Notes: generated by a model not told the origin, from the sequence alone. A DNA stretch of 40,209 bases from Propionibacterium sp. (GCA_012839035.1 DUOB01000132.1:1-40209); one strand, 5' to 3'. Numbered from the stretch's first letter, positions 16,131-24,655 are shown. Program-made: numbers and translations.

Positions 16131-16753
16131 CTGAGGACGCTATCCCCTGCCGCCGGACGGCGACGCCGCAGGACGAGATCCGGGAAGGCCTTGAAGACGG
16201 CGAGTGCCAGGCCCGCGGCCACCAGGTTCTTGATCACATCGCCCGGCCAGAAGGCCAGATCGGTGATGACCGCCTTGTCGAACGCCATGTTGGCGTTCGC
16301 CATCAACCCCGCGATTCCCGCAGGGTGGACGATGAGGATACTCGCCCCGAAGCCGGCCAGGAAGAGCCCCGGATAGCGGGGGAGGCGGGTCCGGATCAGC
16401 GCGCGCGAGAGCAGTCCGGCAAGGAGTGCGGCGATCGGGAACGACAGCAGATAACCGGCCGACGGCTTGCCGAGCACCCCGAGCCCGGCCGCCCCGCCGG
16501 CGAAGACCGGCAACCCGACGAACCCGACGAGCAGATAGAGCAGCACCGCGAGGAAACCCCGCACCGGCCCCAGGGTCAGGCCGGCGAGGGCGACGCCGAG
16601 GGTTTGCAGGGTGATGGGTACGCCGCCGGCCAGGGGGATCGCCGGAGCCAGCGAGAGCACGGCAACGAGCGCGGCGAAGACCGCGACGAGCGCGAGATCG
16701 ACAGGCGCGAACGTGGTCCTGGCGGGGCGTTCGGTGGTGAGAGTGCTGGTCAC
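16127..16753 (-). CDS. bioY: BioY, biotin-binding S component of the ECF importer
   Basis: A 208-residue membrane protein with six hydrophobic segments and BioY signatures: ITLQTLGVALAGLTLGP, YLLVGFVGLPVFAGG, GKPSAGYLLSFP. GTG 16753 is chosen because GAGGAG precedes it at 6 nt; upstream extension would run through the operator. It is first in bioY-bioM-bioN with 4-nt overlaps between genes. BioY binds biotin at the outer face; the module imports it using ATP. Confidence 0.94.
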   Translation of the reverse strand: MTSTLTTERPARTTFAPVDLALVAVFAALVAVLSLAPAIPLAGGVPITLQTLGVALAGLTLGPVRGFLAVLLYLLVGFVGLPVFAGGAAGLGVLGKPSAGYLLSFPIAALLAGLLSRALIRTRLPRYPGLFLAGFGASILIVHPAGIAGLMANANMAFDKAVITDLAFWPGDVIKNLVAAGLALAVFKAFPDLVLRRRRPAAGDSVLR

Positions 16754-16783
16754 GGAATACTCCTCGGTCGGAAGAAAAGCACT

Positions 16784-16800
16784 CTTGAACACTGTTCAAG
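16784..16800. promoter_or_regulatory. BioQ-like operator upstream of bioYMN
   Basis: CTTGAACACTGTTCAAG is a perfect palindrome (8-bp arms, 1-nt centre) containing TGAAC-N3-GTTCA, the core of the actinobacterial BioQ (TetR-type biotin repressor) binding site as I recall it. It lies 30 bp upstream of the bioY GTG and just downstream of the predicted bioY -10, the right place for a repressor. It also covers the -35 region of the divergent DUF2207 gene. No bioQ gene is in the window. Confidence 0.7.
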
Positions 16801-16807
16801 TGGGGAG

Positions 16808-16819
16808 AGTGTATACCGT
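16808..16819. promoter_or_regulatory. Back-to-back -10 boxes for bioY and the DUF2207 gene
   Basis: TACACT on the minus strand (16813-16808) would start bioY transcripts near 16800, at the operator edge. TACCGT on the plus strand (16814-16819) is followed by exactly 7 nt and ATG 16827, predicting a leaderless DUF2207 message. The two hexamers abut. Confidence 0.5.
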
Positions 16820-16826
16820 TGTGCCC

Positions 16827-18650
16827 ATGAGGCATTCCGCTCGGCTGCTCCTCGTTCTCCTCCTGATCGTCGGATCGCTGTCGTTCGCCCCGCGGGCGTA
16901 CGCGGAGACCGACCAGCCCTCGTCCTGGAACATCCCCCGCTATGACGTCACGGCTCAGCTCCAGCCCGACGGCCTGGCTCGGGTGACGCTCGACCTGGAC
17001 TTCGATTTCGCCCATGAACCGGGGCTCGGGCCGTTCATCGTGCTGCCCCTGCGCCAGGAAGTGCTGGATGATCCGGACGTCTGGCGGATGATGGACGTCG
17101 ACGTCGAATCGGTGACGAGCGCCACGGGCGCCAACACCAACCTCGACTATCAGCAGGAGAGCGGAAACCTGCTCGTGCGCGTGGGGCGCCAGGGAACGCG
17201 GTTCACCGGCGTCCAGAACTATCGGATCGTCTATTCGATCCGTGGGCTGATCGCCCCCAACCATGCCCAGAGCGGCCTCGACGAGTTCAACTGGAACGCG
17301 GTCGGCCTCGGCTGGCAGGTGCCGATCCACAACGCGACCGTGCGTGTCGAGGGCCCGGTGGGCATCGAGCGGGTGGCCTGCTGGAGCGGATCGAGGTTCT
17401 CGACCGAATGCCAGAGCAGCCAGGACGGCGATGCCGCGACGTATGCGGCATCGAACCTGGGCCCGAACCGGGGCATGCAGGTTGTTGCGGGCTTCCCCGC
17501 CGGCACCTTCATCGGAGCCGAACCGCGCTATGAGAAGCGGCCGAACATCGGGAACATGTTCCCGGTCACTCCCCTGACCGGTGGCCTCACCGGGGTGCTG
17601 ACGCTCCTCGGCGTCGGCACCGTCCTCCATCAGGCCCGCCGCCGCGGCCGGGACGAGGCATACGTCGGACTGACCCCCGGGCTCACTCCCGTCGCGGGAA
17701 AGGAAGCCCAAGTCGGGGTCGCGAAAAAGAGTCCGGTCACTGTGCAGTTCACCCCGCCCAAGGGCGCGACGGCCGGCGAATTGGGCACTCTGATCGATGC
17801 CTCGGCCGACAACCGGGATGTGACCGGCTCGATCATCGACCTCGCCGTGCGCGGCCATATCCACATCGACGAGGTGGGCAAGAACACCTGGCAGTTCACC
17901 CGGCTCCAGAGCCGTGAGCCGATCCTGCCGTTCGAACAGGCCCTCATGGAGCGCCTGTTCCGCGGTCGCCACCGGGTGACGACGAAGGACATGCGGGACA
18001 AGGCGTACGCAGGACTCCTGCCCAACACCCGCACTGCGCTCTATCGGCAGGTTGCCGACGTGCGGGGCTGGTTCCGGCGTCGTCCCGACCTGGCCAAGGC
18101 CACCGCGCTGGGCATCGGGGTGTTGATCGCGGGCGCGGGTGCGGGCCTCGGGTTCCTGCTCGGCGTGGCCTCCGGCTGGGGTCTGGTCGGCGTCGCCGGG
18201 ATCATCACCGGCCTCGTGCTCATGGCTGTCTCCGGCAAGATGCCGGCACGCACCGCGGAGGGATCGGCCGTGCTGGCCCAGACCAAGGGATTCGAGCTCT
18301 ATCTGCGCACCGCCGAGGCCGATCAGATCAAGTTCGAGGAGGGCATCGACGTCTTCTCGCGCTATCTGCCCTATGCCATCGTCTTCGGGGTGGCGGATCG
18401 CTGGACCAAGGTGTTCGAGCAGTTGGCCCGCGAGGGTCGCTATCAGCCCGACATGTATTGGTATGGCTCGCCCCACACCACCGGCTTCTTCTATGGGGCG
18501 CACTTCGGCTCGATGATGGACAGCATGACGTCGGCCATGTCGAGCGCGATGAGTGCTGCTGTCACCTCCGCCGCCACCGCAGCAACCGGCGGCGGCTCAG
18601 GATTCGGCGGCGGCGGTGGCTTCGGCGGCGGCGGTGGCGGTGGTTGGTGA
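16827..18650 (+). CDS. DUF2207-type membrane protein with Gly-rich C terminus
   Basis: A 607-residue protein: signal peptide/first helix (~6-25, LLLVLLLIVGSLSFAPRAYA), a large extracytoplasmic beta-rich domain (~30-230: RYDVTAQLQPDGLARVTLDLDFDF), one helix at ~250-270, a cytoplasmic segment with a winged-helix-like piece, two helices at ~427-470, and a tail ending in GGGGFGGGGGGGW. This matches the DUF2207 (predicted membrane protein) family, widespread in actinobacteria and of unknown function; the Gly/Ser-rich end is typical. ATG 16827 fits a leaderless start. It lies divergent from bioY and convergent with the DUF6458 gene. Confidence 0.88.
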   Translation: MRHSARLLLVLLLIVGSLSFAPRAYAETDQPSSWNIPRYDVTAQLQPDGLARVTLDLDFDFAHEPGLGPFIVLPLRQEVLDDPDVWRMMDVDVESVTSATGANTNLDYQQESGNLLVRVGRQGTRFTGVQNYRIVYSIRGLIAPNHAQSGLDEFNWNAVGLGWQVPIHNATVRVEGPVGIERVACWSGSRFSTECQSSQDGDAATYAASNLGPNRGMQVVAGFPAGTFIGAEPRYEKRPNIGNMFPVTPLTGGLTGVLTLLGVGTVLHQARRRGRDEAYVGLTPGLTPVAGKEAQVGVAKKSPVTVQFTPPKGATAGELGTLIDASADNRDVTGSIIDLAVRGHIHIDEVGKNTWQFTRLQSREPILPFEQALMERLFRGRHRVTTKDMRDKAYAGLLPNTRTALYRQVADVRGWFRRRPDLAKATALGIGVLIAGAGAGLGFLLGVASGWGLVGVAGIITGLVLMAVSGKMPARTAEGSAVLAQTKGFELYLRTAEADQIKFEEGIDVFSRYLPYAIVFGVADRWTKVFEQLAREGRYQPDMYWYGSPHTTGFFYGAHFGSMMDSMTSAMSSAMSAAVTSAATAATGGGSGFGGGGGFGGGGGGGW

Positions 18651-18661
18651 GTGGACCAGGA

Positions 18662-18907
18662 TCAGATGTCGCGCTGTTCCTCGCGGCGCACGGCCTCACC
18701 CGGCGCGCGGGACTCGTGCACCTCGGTCACGCGGGACCGCGGACGGTTCACCAGGACCTCGATGACGAGCCAGACGAGGCCGGCGGCGAACAGGATCCAG
18801 CCCACCATGGTGAGGTCGACGCCCGGGATGCTGCCCCGCACGGCCAAGGCCAGAATCAGACCGATGACGGCGAGCACGATCGGCCCGCCAACCCGGATTG
18901 CACGCAT
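18662..18907 (-). CDS. Small DUF6458-like two-helix membrane protein
   Basis: An 81-residue protein with two helices (IVLAVIGLILALAVRGSI and VGWILFAAGLVWLVIEVLV) around a GVDLTMVG hinge, then a basic/acidic tail (NRPRSRVTEVHESRA). The I-G-P-I-x-L-x-x-x-G-x-I-L-x-x-A-V and 'VDL-T-VG-IL-AG' pattern matches the DUF6458 family of actinobacterial small membrane proteins. ATG 18907 has AAGGAG at 6 nt. Function unknown. Confidence 0.8.
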   Translation of the reverse strand: MRAIRVGGPIVLAVIGLILALAVRGSIPGVDLTMVGWILFAAGLVWLVIEVLVNRPRSRVTEVHESRAPGEAVRREEQRDI

Positions 18908-18984
18908 GATGATCTCCTTCGCGTCCGGACCCGGTGGGCCCGATTGTCGTCCGAAAGATCCTAGCGACAAGATGCCAAGTCGAT

Positions 18985-20454
18985 TCACAACGTGCCATGG
19001 GTGAGCCGGCCACCGAGCAGGGTGGCCGCCACCGGCATGCGCGTCATCCCGAGGAGGTCCATCGGGTCCGCGTCCAGCACGACCAGGTCCGCCCGCGAGC
19101 CGATCCCCACTGTGCCCTGTCCATCCGTGCTCGCGGCCAGCGCCTCCGCGACCGTCAGCGCCTGTTCCGGATGCCACGGCGCACGCTCGTCGCCGCTGCG
19201 GTGGACCGCGACACGGATCGCCAGCCACGGGTCGAGCGGTGACACGGGCGCGTCCGACCCAAGCACGAGCGGGATCCCGGCATCGGCCATGGCACGGAAG
19301 GGAAAGCACCGAGCCGTCCGGTCGGCCCAGCAGACCTCGGCCACATCGCGGTCATCGACCAGGTGGGCCGGCTGCACGCTCGCCGCGAGCCCGAGCCGCG
19401 CCATCCGCCCGATGTCGGCCGAAGCCATGAGCTGCGCGTGCTCGATCGATCCGCGCGCACCCGTGGCGGCGAAGCCATCGAGGGCCGCGGCGACCGCGGC
19501 GTCACCGATGGCGTGGACCGCGACCTCCAGCCCGGCCGCGTGGGCGCGCGTCAGGAGCCCGTGCAGTTCCTCGGCGGGCGTGTTCAGCACCCCGTGGTCA
19601 TCGGCGCCGACGCCCGGTCCGAGATAGGGCTGGCAGCAGTACGCGGTCCGCGTGCTCAACGAACCATCGGAAAGGATCTTCAGCGGTCCCATCCGCACGA
19701 GTCCGGACTCCTCCAGCGCATCACCGGTCCGCCAACCCTTCTCGATCACGTCGTCGAGCCCGTCGGGATAGGCGGCCGCCCGGACCCGCAGTGCGGAAAC
19801 ACCGCGGCGCACGCGCGCGGGCCAGTCGGCGTACGCACCCCCGAACTCGAAATCCGTCACGCCCACCACGCCGAGCGCAGCTGCCTCGGCGACCACCCTC
19901 CCGATCGCGTCCTCGCCCTCCGCGCGGACCTCGGGCACGGCGCCCAGCCGCTCGTACGCCTCGAACCACTCCGCTTCCCGCACGACCTCCTCGCGCGGCG
20001 CCAACCCCAGCAACCGCTGGGCCGCGGAGTTGAGCCAGCCGTGGTGGGCGTCCCCGCTGATGAGGATGATCGGTCGCTCGGTGGAGACCGCATCGAGTGC
20101 AGCGGTCGATGGCTGTTCCGGCCAGTCGGCGATGCGGTGCCCGAACCCGATGAGAGGCCCCGGCCGGTCCTCGCCGAGCCGGGCCCGGACCCGGTCGACG
20201 ACCTCGGCGGGACCGGTGGTGCCGGTGGTGTCGAGACGAGCCTTGAGCTGGGCCCACTGCAGCAGGTGGACGTGGTGGTCCCAGAGTCCCGGAAGCACCC
20301 AGCGGCCGTCGAGGTCGAGGGCGTGGTCACCAGTGGCCAGGGTCGGGGCGATCTCGGTGACGGTGCCGTCAACGATGCGCAGGTCGACGGGCCCGGGTGG
20401 GGCCGGGGTCGTCAGCGGCACCAGCCGAGCATCGTGCAACACCAGGGATTCCAT
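18985..20454 (-). CDS. Amidohydrolase of the YtcJ-like (Amidohydro_3) family
   Basis: A 489-residue metal-dependent hydrolase. Seen: the HxH metal pair in WDHHVHLLQW after VLPGLWD, the Lys in GPLKILSDGSLSTRT (likely the carboxylated bridging Lys), HAIGDAAV, SIEHAQL, and the metal-binding Asp in GSDAPVSPLDP, followed by the C-terminal beta piece (GIGSRADLVVLDADP). This is the YtcJ/exoenzyme-regulatory-AepA-like group acting on amide or ester bonds; the substrate cannot be read from sequence. ATG 20454 has GAGG 5 nt upstream; a GTG two codons earlier is possible. Its start is only 11 bp from the PHO-box-like repeat. Confidence 0.88.
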   Translation of the reverse strand: MESLVLHDARLVPLTTPAPPGPVDLRIVDGTVTEIAPTLATGDHALDLDGRWVLPGLWDHHVHLLQWAQLKARLDTTGTTGPAEVVDRVRARLGEDRPGPLIGFGHRIADWPEQPSTAALDAVSTERPIILISGDAHHGWLNSAAQRLLGLAPREEVVREAEWFEAYERLGAVPEVRAEGEDAIGRVVAEAAALGVVGVTDFEFGGAYADWPARVRRGVSALRVRAAAYPDGLDDVIEKGWRTGDALEESGLVRMGPLKILSDGSLSTRTAYCCQPYLGPGVGADDHGVLNTPAEELHGLLTRAHAAGLEVAVHAIGDAAVAAALDGFAATGARGSIEHAQLMASADIGRMARLGLAASVQPAHLVDDRDVAEVCWADRTARCFPFRAMADAGIPLVLGSDAPVSPLDPWLAIRVAVHRSGDERAPWHPEQALTVAEALAASTDGQGTVGIGSRADLVVLDADPMDLLGMTRMPVAATLLGGRLTHGTL

Positions 20455-20465
20455 GGGCACCTCGG

Positions 20466-20520
20466 ATTCATGTGTCGATCATCAGACGTTCATCAAGGGA
20501 TGGGAACGGGTTCAGCGGTT
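20466..20520 (+). promoter_or_regulatory. PHO-box-like 11-nt direct repeats upstream of phoX
   Basis: Five consecutive 11-nt units begin at 20466, 20477, 20488, 20499 and 20510, with heads ATTCATG, GATCATC, GTTCATC, GATGGGA and GTTCAGC. Four of five match the GTTCACC-type unit known for PhoP boxes in actinobacteria; the fourth is degenerate. The array ends 51 bp before the phoX GTG, consistent with activation under phosphate starvation. It may also influence the divergent amidohydrolase. Confidence 0.68.
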
Positions 20521-20571
20521 CTGCCTAACGTCCCACGCGGCCACCCTCACACCTTTCCCCAAGGAGCCATC

Positions 20572-22386
20572 GTGCACGATCACGACGACACGATCAGCAA
20601 TCCGAGTGACAACCGCCTCTTCTCCGACATCGTCAACGCCCGCGCCACCCGCCGGGCCTTCCTCGCGGGCAGCGCCGGTGTTGCCGCGCTCAGCTTCTTC
20701 GGCAGCAACAGCGCTGTTGCCACCCCCGGCCGTCCGGCCACCGACAACGGCAACAACGGTCAGGGCCGCGGCGCCGACAAGGGCGACATCGGCTTCACCT
20801 CCATCCCACTGGACGGCGGCCCGATGCCGACGATCGCACCGGAATATGCCATGTCGGTCATTCTCCCCTGGCGCGAGAAGATCGACGGCAGCGGCGAGTC
20901 CTATCCCTATGACCTGACCTCCGAGCAGCAGGAGAAGGCGATCGGTCTGGGCCACGACGGCATGTGGCTGTTCGACGACGACATCCTGTGCCTCAACCTG
21001 GAATACGGCACCAACTTCCACATGTTCGGCCGCGACGAGCTGCAGAGCCTCGAGGAGGTACGCAAGGTCCAGGCTGCGCATGGCGTGGCCGTCGTCGCGC
21101 TGGAGCGTACGGGCGACACCTTCAGGATGAAGCGGGACAAGCGCAACCGCCGCATCCATGTCAACACCCCGGTCGAGTTCTCCGGCCCCGTCGCCGGGAC
21201 CCACTACCTCAATGTGGCCGTCGACAACGACAACCCCAAGGGCACCGTCAACAACTGCTCGATGGGTCACACCCCGTGGGGCACCTATCTCACCTGCGAG
21301 GAGAACTTCCACCAGTACTTCGGCGCGACCGCCGAGGGCTGGGAGCCGTCCGAACGGCAGAAGCGGGTCGGGCTCACCTCCGGGCAGGGCTGGGACTGGC
21401 ACAAGTTCGACAAGCGGTTCGACCTGTCGAAGAACGCCAACGAGGAGCACCGCTTCGGCTGGGTGGTCGAGATCGATCCCCAGAAGCCTGATCAGAAGCC
21501 GGTGAAGCGCACCGCGCTCGGCCGGTTCAAGCACGAGGGCGCGACCGTGGTCGAGGGCCAGGGCAACCGGGTCGTCGTTTATTCGGGTGATGACGAGCGC
21601 AACGAGTACATCTACAAGTTCGTCTCCGCCGGCAACTGGAAGTCGATGTTCGCCCGCGGCATCCACCCGCTCGACGAGGGCGTGCTCTATGTCGCACAGT
21701 TCAACGAGGACGGCACCGGCAAGTGGCTCGAGCTCAGCCGCAACAACCCCAAGCTGCGCAAGTGGTCGATGGAAACCATCCTCGTGCACGCGCGCATGGC
21801 CGCCGACGAGGTGGGCGCCACCAAGATGGACCGCCCGGAGTGGATCACGGTCGGGCAGAACGAAGAGGTGTTCTGCACGCTCACGAACAACACCAAGCCC
21901 TACGCGGAGGTTCGCCCCGGCAACCCTTCGGGCATAAACTCCGACGGCCACATCGTGAAGTGGGTCGACAGCAACAAGCACACCGGCACCGACTTCAAGT
22001 GGGACTTCTTCGCGATCGCCGCCGATGTCCATGACGAGAACGGCCAGATGTTCGGCTCGCCCGATGGCATTTGGGCCGATGGCAAGGGTCGCGTCTTCGT
22101 CGAGACCGACGGCGCCCAGCCCGGCGACGCCAATGACCAGCTGCTGGTGGCGAACCAGGCCACCGCCGAGTTCAAGCGCCTCATGACGGGCGTCAAGGGC
22201 GGCGAGGTCACCGGCATCACCGTCGCCGACAACCAGCGCGTGATGTTCGCGAACATCCAGCACCCGGGCAACGGCGACCCCGAGGTCTCCAACTTCCCGG
22301 AGGCCTTCACCGGTGCGGACGGCGCGGTGCCGCGTGACGCCACCATCGTCATCGTCCGCAAGAACGGTGGCATCGTCGGATCCTGA
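20572..22386 (+). CDS. phoX: PhoX-type alkaline phosphatase, Tat-exported
   Basis: A 604-residue DUF839/PhoX enzyme, a Ca/Fe-dependent extracellular phosphatase that releases phosphate from phosphomonoesters. The Tat signal is TRRAFLAGSAGVAAL (26-40). The PhoX core NNCSMGHTPWGTYLTCEENF includes the conserved Cys (C229) and Glu pair, and later GDD-RNEYIYKFVS and SPDGIWAD motifs fit the six-bladed propeller. GTG 20572 has AAGGAG 5 nt ahead and puts the Tat signal near the N terminus. The upstream PHO-box repeat matches the expected phosphate control. A short CCCCG/CGGGG hairpin (22401-22414) follows the stop. Confidence 0.93.
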   Translation: MHDHDDTISNPSDNRLFSDIVNARATRRAFLAGSAGVAALSFFGSNSAVATPGRPATDNGNNGQGRGADKGDIGFTSIPLDGGPMPTIAPEYAMSVILPWREKIDGSGESYPYDLTSEQQEKAIGLGHDGMWLFDDDILCLNLEYGTNFHMFGRDELQSLEEVRKVQAAHGVAVVALERTGDTFRMKRDKRNRRIHVNTPVEFSGPVAGTHYLNVAVDNDNPKGTVNNCSMGHTPWGTYLTCEENFHQYFGATAEGWEPSERQKRVGLTSGQGWDWHKFDKRFDLSKNANEEHRFGWVVEIDPQKPDQKPVKRTALGRFKHEGATVVEGQGNRVVVYSGDDERNEYIYKFVSAGNWKSMFARGIHPLDEGVLYVAQFNEDGTGKWLELSRNNPKLRKWSMETILVHARMAADEVGATKMDRPEWITVGQNEEVFCTLTNNTKPYAEVRPGNPSGINSDGHIVKWVDSNKHTGTDFKWDFFAIAADVHDENGQMFGSPDGIWADGKGRVFVETDGAQPGDANDQLLVANQATAEFKRLMTGVKGGEVTGITVADNQRVMFANIQHPGNGDPEVSNFPEAFTGADGAVPRDATIVIVRKNGGIVGS

Positions 22387-22415
22387 TCCGCTGCGGAAAA
22401 CCCCGATCTCGGGGC

Positions 22416-22421
22416 TATCGT
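22416..22421 (+). promoter_or_regulatory. -10 box of argA (leaderless)
   Basis: TATCGT is followed by 8 nt and GTG 22430, with no ribosome-binding site. It sits right after the small CCCCG-ATCT-CGGGG hairpin that may end phoX transcription. Confidence 0.4.
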
Positions 22422-22429
22422 CCAATGCC

Positions 22430-23848
22430 GTGAGCACTGACGGAAGCCCCGAGATCACGTCCGGGCCCGGGATCGGGAGCGGACCCGAGTTCTGGGGCCG
22501 GACCGGCGACACGACCTCCGGAGAGGGCTTCGTCAGCGCTCTCCGGAGTGCCGGCCCCTATATCCACGGCCACCACGGCCGCACGTTCGTGATTGCCGTC
22601 CCCGGCGAGAATTGCGCCCGCGAGGACTCCGACCGCCTGCTCGCCGATATCGCCCTGCTGGTGCGGCTCGGCGTCAAGATCGTCCTCGTGCACGGCGCCC
22701 GCCCCCAGATCGAGGCCGAGCTCGCCCTCCGGGGGATCCAATCCCGGTTCGCCGGCGACCTGCGCATTACCGATGAGCCCACGATGAAGGCCGTCCGCGC
22801 CGCCATCGGCGTCCTCCGCATGGACATCGAGGCCCGTCTCGCCGCCAGCGTGGAAACCGGGTCCCCCATGTCCCGCGTTCCGCTCAAGGTGGTCGGCGGC
22901 ACCTGGGTGACCGCGCAGCCGGTCGGCGTACGCAACGGGGTCGACCACCAACTGACCGGACAGGTCCGCAAGGTCGACATCGCCGAGATCCGCCAGGTGC
23001 TGCTCGGCGACCGCATCGCCCTGCTGTCCCCGGTCGGCTATTCCCCGACGGGTGAGACGTTCAACCTCCGCAACGCGGACGTCGCCCGGGCGGTCGCCAC
23101 GGGGCTCGGCGCCGACAAGCTCATCTTCGTCATGGAATCCGAACCGGGCAGTTGGCGCCTCACCCTGCATTCCGGGGATGCCGGCCAAGTGCCCCTCTCG
23201 GAGGCCGAGGAGACGCTGGCTGCGCGGGATCGGCAGGCCGAACTCTCCCCCGAGGACCGCAACTGCGTGGCGGCGGGGCTCGCGGCTGCACGCAACGGAG
23301 TACGCCGCGTCCACTTCATCGGCACCGAGGGGGCATCGCCGTTGCTGCGGGAGCTGTACACCCGTGATGGCTGCGGCCTCATGGTCTCCGCCGACGACGA
23401 CTACGAGTCGACCCGCCAGGCCAGGATCGACGACGTGCAGGGCATCCTCACCCTCATCCGGCCCCTGGAAGAGGCGGGCATCCTGCGGCCCCGCAGCCGG
23501 GAACAGATCGAGCTCGACATCGACGAGTTCGCCGTCATGGTGCGGGACGGGATGGTAATCGCGTGCTACGCGCTGGCCGAGCATGCCGACGAGCTCAGCG
23601 CGGAGTTCTCCTGCGTGGCGGTGCATCCGGACTATCAGGGCCGGGGCCTGGCCGCAGTGATGCTGCGGCACGCACGGCGGGCGGCCAAGGCACGGGGCAT
23701 GACGCAACTGTTCGTGCTCACCACGCAGACCCCTGCCTGGTTCGTCGAACACGGTTTCAGCCTCGGGACGGTCGCGGATCTGCCGGCTTCGAAGCGAGCG
23801 GACTATAGCCCCGCCCGGAATTCCCTCGTGTTGACCCACCCACTGTGA
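22430..23848 (+). CDS. argA: Long-form N-acetylglutamate synthase (ArgA type: amino-acid-kinase fold plus GNAT)
   Basis: A 472-residue protein in two parts: an amino-acid-kinase-like domain (~30-300: FVIAVPGE, IALLVRLGVKIVLVHGARPQIE, LSPVGYSPTGETFNLRNADVARAVA) and a C-terminal GNAT acetyltransferase (~325-472) with the acetyl-CoA loop HPDYQGRGLAAVML. This is the classical ArgA, which uses acetyl-CoA and glutamate for the first arginine step and is arginine-inhibited through the kinase-like domain. Many actinobacteria instead use a short GNAT-only enzyme or ArgJ recycling, so the form is noteworthy. GTG 22430 fits the -10 box. No other arg gene is adjacent. Confidence 0.92.
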   Translation: MSTDGSPEITSGPGIGSGPEFWGRTGDTTSGEGFVSALRSAGPYIHGHHGRTFVIAVPGENCAREDSDRLLADIALLVRLGVKIVLVHGARPQIEAELALRGIQSRFAGDLRITDEPTMKAVRAAIGVLRMDIEARLAASVETGSPMSRVPLKVVGGTWVTAQPVGVRNGVDHQLTGQVRKVDIAEIRQVLLGDRIALLSPVGYSPTGETFNLRNADVARAVATGLGADKLIFVMESEPGSWRLTLHSGDAGQVPLSEAEETLAARDRQAELSPEDRNCVAAGLAAARNGVRRVHFIGTEGASPLLRELYTRDGCGLMVSADDDYESTRQARIDDVQGILTLIRPLEEAGILRPRSREQIELDIDEFAVMVRDGMVIACYALAEHADELSAEFSCVAVHPDYQGRGLAAVMLRHARRAAKARGMTQLFVLTTQTPAWFVEHGFSLGTVADLPASKRADYSPARNSLVLTHPL

Positions 23849-23934
23849 GCGCGTGCGCGCATAGCGACAAACGCCGCTCAGATCAAGCCCCCCGCCGCGG
23901 AATGGAACGCACGTCCCATTGCAGGGCAGACAAG

Positions 23935-23943
23935 TGATAAAAT
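23935..23943 (+). promoter_or_regulatory. Extended -10 promoter of carD
   Basis: TGATAAAAT is a TGn-extended -10 (TAAAAT at 23938-23943); no clear -35 at normal spacing. It predicts a ~150-nt leader before the carD ATG, which includes the hairpin GCGCA-GCGA-TGCGC (24052-24065) with a GNRA-type loop. Confidence 0.45.
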
Positions 23944-24102
23944 GGAGACCCGACTCGCGGAAGGCCGGGGGCTTCACCATTGGAGCCCATGGGCACCGTG
24001 ATCCCGCATCTTCCTCCCCAGACCATGCCACACATGGATTGGAGCGGGACCGCGCAGCGATGCGCTGAGACGGTGGTGGTTCGAGTTCAGCGAGGCATTT
24101 GC

Positions 24103-24636
24103 ATGGAGTTCACTGTAGGCCAGACCGTCATCCACCCCCACCATGGACCGGCAGTTATCACCGGGACGACGACCCGCAAGGTTCGTGGGGTGCCAGTTGA
24201 CTACCTCGATCTCGAGATCAGCGAAACTGGGATGTCGGTCTGCATGCCTGTGGCCAAGGCCGAGGAGATCGGACTCAGGACCGTGGCGGGCAAGTCCCTG
24301 CTCGAGGAGCTCGTGTCCGTGCTGTGCGGCCCGAGCCGTGAGCAGGAGAGCCAGTGGTCGCGCCGCATGAAGGCCCAGCGCATGGAGGTCGCCACGGGCG
24401 ACCCGGTGCGTGTCGCCTGCGTGGTGCGCGACCTCGTTCGACGCCGCGAAGAGCGCGGCCTGTCCCTGGCGGAGAAGGAACTGTTGAAGGAGGCCTCGGC
24501 ACCGCTGGTTGCCGAGATCGCCCTCGCAGTCTCCAAGACCACCGACCAGGCCCGCGCCGTGATGCAGGCGCTCGTCCTCGAGGCGACACCGGACGTCCTC
24601 GACCGAATCGATGAGATGGAGCCCGTCGCGGCCTGA
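24103..24636 (+). CDS. carD: CarD-family RNA polymerase-binding transcription regulator
   Basis: A 177-residue CarD: an N-terminal polymerase-interaction (Tudor-like) domain (FTVGQTVIHPHHGPAVI, residues 3-19, to ~70) and a helical DNA-binding domain with QWSRRMK (the Trp at 85, the position of the key Trp in the mycobacterial protein), then GDPVRVACVVRDLVRRREERGLSLAEKELL. CarD stabilises open complexes, especially at rRNA promoters. ATG 24103 has GAGG 7 nt upstream. It is monocistronic, with its own promoter and a strong terminator. Confidence 0.95.
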   Translation: MEFTVGQTVIHPHHGPAVITGTTTRKVRGVPVDYLDLEISETGMSVCMPVAKAEEIGLRTVAGKSLLEELVSVLCGPSREQESQWSRRMKAQRMEVATGDPVRVACVVRDLVRRREERGLSLAEKELLKEASAPLVAEIALAVSKTTDQARAVMQALVLEATPDVLDRIDEMEPVAA

Positions 24637-24655
24637 TCTGATCACCCGACCGACG

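Noticed and set aside
16140..18503. A long minus-strand reading frame opposite the DUF2207 gene, and similar long frames opposite VIT/vWA, menE, phoX and the TusA-MetE gene
   Set aside because: They are antisense to well-supported genes, have arginine/histidine/glycine-rich unlikely compositions, and contain no recognisable domains. High GC makes such open frames common.
23942..24001. A 19-codon upstream reading frame before carD
   Set aside because: Its ATG overlaps the end of the predicted -10 box, so it would lie upstream of the transcript start.
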